DNA from: Shewanella gaetbuli
GTDB taxonomy: Bacteria; Pseudomonadota; Gammaproteobacteria; Enterobacterales; Shewanellaceae
Direction: 5' to 3'
Length of the DNA stretch: 64,000 nucleotides
Assembly (NCBI RefSeq): GCF_023284065.1
Contig: NZ_JAKIKP010000010.1
Coordinates: 90,420-154,419, forward strand
Positions 62,220 to 64,000 of this stretch are shown here, in pieces (the stretch's first letter is position 1; every line of letters begins with the position of its first letter). Below the pieces are notes generated by a model that worked only from the letters and a program-made list of their open reading frames with translations, did no database searches and was not told the origin of the DNA. The position numbers and the translations under genes were made by a program.

Positions 62220-63629
62220 ATGACAACTAAAACTCGTTTTGCTCCAAGTCCTACAGGATTTTTACACGTTGGTGGTGCACGTACTGCACTTTATTCATGG
62301 CTACATGCTAAAGCAAACAACGGTGAATTTGTTTTACGTATTGAAGACACTGATATTGAGCGCTCAACTCAAGCGGCCTGTGATGCAATTTTAGATGGTA
62401 TGAATTGGTTAGGCTTAACCTGGGATGAAGGCCCATATTATCAAACTAAGCGTTTTGACCGTTATAACGAAGTCATTGCCAAAATGCTTGAAGAAGGTCA
62501 TGCCTATAAATGTTATTGCTCACGTGAACGTATTGAAGCTATGCGTGAAGAGCAAGCTGCAAATGGTGAAGCACAAAAGTATGATGGGCATTGTCGTGAT
62601 CTTGCTCCGCGTGATTCAGATGAGCCTTTTGTTATTCGCTTTAAAAACCCTAAAGAAGGTAGTGTAGTTTTTGATGATCATGTTCGAGGTCGTATTGAAT
62701 TTGCCAATGATACCTTAGATGACCTAATTATTGCCCGTACTGAAGGGACACCTACTTATAATTTCTGTGTTGTTGTAGATGATTGGGATATGGGAATTAC
62801 ATGTGTTGTTCGTGGTGAAGACCATATCAACAATACTCCTCGTCAAATAAATATATTAAAGGCACTTGGTGCTCCTATTCCTGAATATGCTCACGTGTCT
62901 ATGATTTTAGGCGATGACGGCGCTAAATTATCTAAGCGTCATGGCGCTGTTGGCGTGATGCAATATCGTGATGATGGCTATTTACCTGAAGCCTTACTAA
63001 ACTATTTAGTCCGTTTAGGCTGGTCTCATGGTGACCAAGAGGTTTTCTCTGTTGAAGACATGATTCAGTTATTTAAGCTAGATGATATTAATAAAGCAGC
63101 TTCTGCCTTTAATACTGAAAAGTTAATTTGGTTAAATCAACATTATATTAAGTCATTAGACCCAGAGTATGTAGCATCACACTTACAATGGCATATGGAT
63201 GACCAAAAAATTGATACCAGTAATGGCCCAGAGTTATCAGAAGTGATTACTGCTTTATCGGAGCGTGCTAAAACACTAAAAGATCTTGCGGCTTCTAGTC
63301 GTTACTTTTATGAAGACTTTGATGCATTTGATGAAGCTCAAGCGAAAAAGCACTTACGTGGCGTGGCGATGGAGCCTTTAACCTTAGTTAAGCAAAAATT
63401 AACTGACTTAACAGATTGGTCTGTAGAGTCGTTACATGCAACTATTGAGGCTACAGCAACTGAATTAGAAGTAGGTATGGGTAAAGTGGGAATGCCTTTA
63501 CGTGTTGCAGTGACAGGGGCAGGGCAGTCTCCTGCTTTAGATTTAACCTTATTCTTAATTGGAAAGGAAAGAACTGTCGAAAGAATATCCAAAGCGATTG
63601 AATTTGTAGCAGATAGAATAAATTCATAA
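62220..63629 (+). CDS. gltX: Glutamyl-tRNA synthetase
   Basis: A 469-residue class I synthetase. The HIGH-type motif is [13 protein letters not shown] near residue 7, and the KMSKS-type motif is [12 protein letters not shown] near residue 237. Cysteines in CYCSRERI and the later zinc-like segment (GHCRD) are present. It attaches glutamate to tRNA-Glu; a tRNA-Glu gene lies 260 bases downstream. The start ATG is preceded by TATAGGTTAGTGTCCGATT. The 263-base upstream region contains the tRNA-Val promoter on the other strand. Confidence 0.97.
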   Translation: MTTKTRFAPSPTGFLHVGGARTALYSWLHAKANNGEFVLRIEDTDIERSTQAACDAILDGMNWLGLTWDEGPYYQTKRFDRYNEVIAKMLEEGHAYKCYCSRERIEAMREEQAANGEAQKYDGHCRDLAPRDSDEPFVIRFKNPKEGSVVFDDHVRGRIEFANDTLDDLIIARTEGTPTYNFCVVVDDWDMGITCVVRGEDHINNTPRQINILKALGAPIPEYAHVSMILGDDGAKLSKRHGAVGVMQYRDDGYLPEALLNYLVRLGWSHGDQEVFSVEDMIQLFKLDDINKAASAFNTEKLIWLNQHYIKSLDPEYVASHLQWHMDDQKIDTSNGPELSEVITALSERAKTLKDLAASSRYFYEDFDAFDEAQAKKHLRGVAMEPLTLVKQKLTDLTDWSVESLHATIEATATELEVGMGKVGMPLRVAVTGAGQSPALDLTLFLIGKERTVERISKAIEFVADRINS

Positions 63630-63637
63630 AAAACGAG

Positions 63638-63666
63638 TTGACACATCAAGGTATGCTGCATAGAAT
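63638..63666 (+). promoter_or_regulatory. Promoter of the tRNA-Ala/tRNA-Glu unit
   Basis: TTGACA (63638-63643), a 17-base spacer and TAGAAT (63661-63666), followed by GCGCCTC, a GC-rich discriminator like those of stringently controlled stable-RNA genes. It starts 9 bases after the gltX stop. Confidence 0.85.
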
Positions 63667-63727
63667 GCGCCTCGCAGTTGAGAGACACGTCGGAAATTCT
63701 GGTGGTGTATCTTGGTGTTAAGTAAGC

Positions 63728-63803
63728 GGGGCCTTAGCTCAGCTGGGAGAGCGCAACACTGGCAGTGTTGAGGTCAGCGGTTCGATCCCGCTAGGCTCCA
63801 CCA
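63728..63803 (+). tRNA. tRNA-Ala(GGC)
   Basis: 76 bases with encoded CCA. The anticodon stem-loop AACACTGGCAGTGTT has anticodon GGC; acceptor GGGGCCT pairs with AGGCTCC (one G-T pair); the T arm GCGGTTCGATCCCGC is standard. Confidence 0.97.
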
Positions 63804-63889
63804 TTTACTTAACGCATTGCAAGCATTGATGTTTAGCCTACAGGCATTAATGAGTATTCACTCGATACAGAGTATAACGTATCAAAAGT

Positions 63890-63965
63890 GTCCCATTCGT
63901 CTAGAGGCCTAGGACACCGCCCTTTCACGGCGGTAACAGGGGTTCGAATCCCCTATGGGATACCA
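63890..63965 (+). tRNA. tRNA-Glu(TTC)
   Basis: 76 bases with encoded CCA. The anticodon stem-loop CCGCCCTTTCACGGCGG has anticodon TTC, and the rest matches the E. coli tRNA-Glu closely. The acceptor stem GTCCCAT pairs with ATGGGAT, with a terminal G-T pair. Confidence 0.97.
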
Positions 63966-64000
63966 CTTATTTAAGAGTGGTTGACTGTAAAGTTAACGAT

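Noticed and set aside
1..64000. Mobile elements, prophage genes or CRISPR arrays
   Set aside because: I found no transposase, integrase, phage structural gene, terminal inverted repeat with target duplication, or regularly spaced short repeat. The evenly spaced repeats are the tRNA array and fimV.

Overview
The window is chromosomal DNA from a gammaproteobacterium of the genus Shewanella or a very close relative. The strongest evidence is a complete extracellular electron transfer locus (omcA-mtrC-mtrA-mtrB, minus strand, 4.9-12.5 kb). Its products match what I remember of the S. oneidensis MR-1 proteins in length, in ten CxxCH haem motifs each, and over long stretches of sequence. The AT-rich composition, a Vibrio/Shewanella-type TonB2 operon and a FimV-type hub protein agree with this. 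I see no prophage, insertion sequence, integron or CRISPR array; the window looks like ordinary core chromosome with some rearranged neighbourhoods.

Layout. 0-4.8 kb: 3' part of a SNF2 helicase, a small lipoprotein, a Wzi-family barrel (minus) and a DTW-domain protein. 4.9-13.6 kb: the Mtr conduit (MtrAB porin-cytochrome complex, with MtrC and OmcA as surface decahaem lipoproteins), preceded by a small MtrB-like barrel protein. NarP-like 7-2-7 repeats lie upstream of both omcA and mtrC. 13.9 kb: the 4.5S SRP RNA gene. 14-19.5 kb: a minus-strand run dinG-TSUP-priC-DUF2057-HDAC plus a ComFB-like gene. 19.6-22 kb: polB, divergent from dinG, with a perfect LexA box in the 58-bp gap. 22.2-30.1 kb: a porin and two paralogous TonB-dependent receptors. 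30.3-37.4 kb: a TPR/2OG-oxygenase-like protein and a six-gene TonB2 energising operon (DUF3450, large ExbB-like protein, ExbB, ExbD, TonB, TPR protein). 37.6-41 kb: a degenerate GGDEF protein, a DUF885 lipoprotein, ppiC and a GNAT enzyme. 41.2-45.6 kb: feoAB and glnS. 45.6-57.2 kb: pdxB, asd, fimV, truA, folC, dedD-like, cvpA, purF, a familiar gammaproteobacterial order but lacking accD between truA and folC. 57.3-61.2 kb: menA (minus), tesB, a YbaY-like lipoprotein and an MFS exporter. 61.3-64 kb: six identical tRNA-Val(TAC) genes on the minus strand, gltX, then tRNA-Ala(GGC) and tRNA-Glu(TTC).

How the genes fit together. Several loci serve respiration and metal use: the Mtr conduit carries electrons across the outer membrane, MenA makes the menaquinone that feeds such pathways, FeoAB imports ferrous iron, and the TonB2 operon with its receptors provides energised uptake. 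A second theme is DNA damage and replication (DinG, Pol II, PriC), probably SOS-controlled from one LexA site.

The points most worth a second look are the tRNA-Val array, where most units have their own leader/trailer inverted repeat with a different but self-complementary sequence; the MtrB-like mini-barrel where mtrDEF would be expected; the paired NarP-like sites; the near-identical repeats in fimV; and the TPR/2OG protein beside the TonB2 genes. Functions are inferred from sequence motifs and remembered family features; no search was run.
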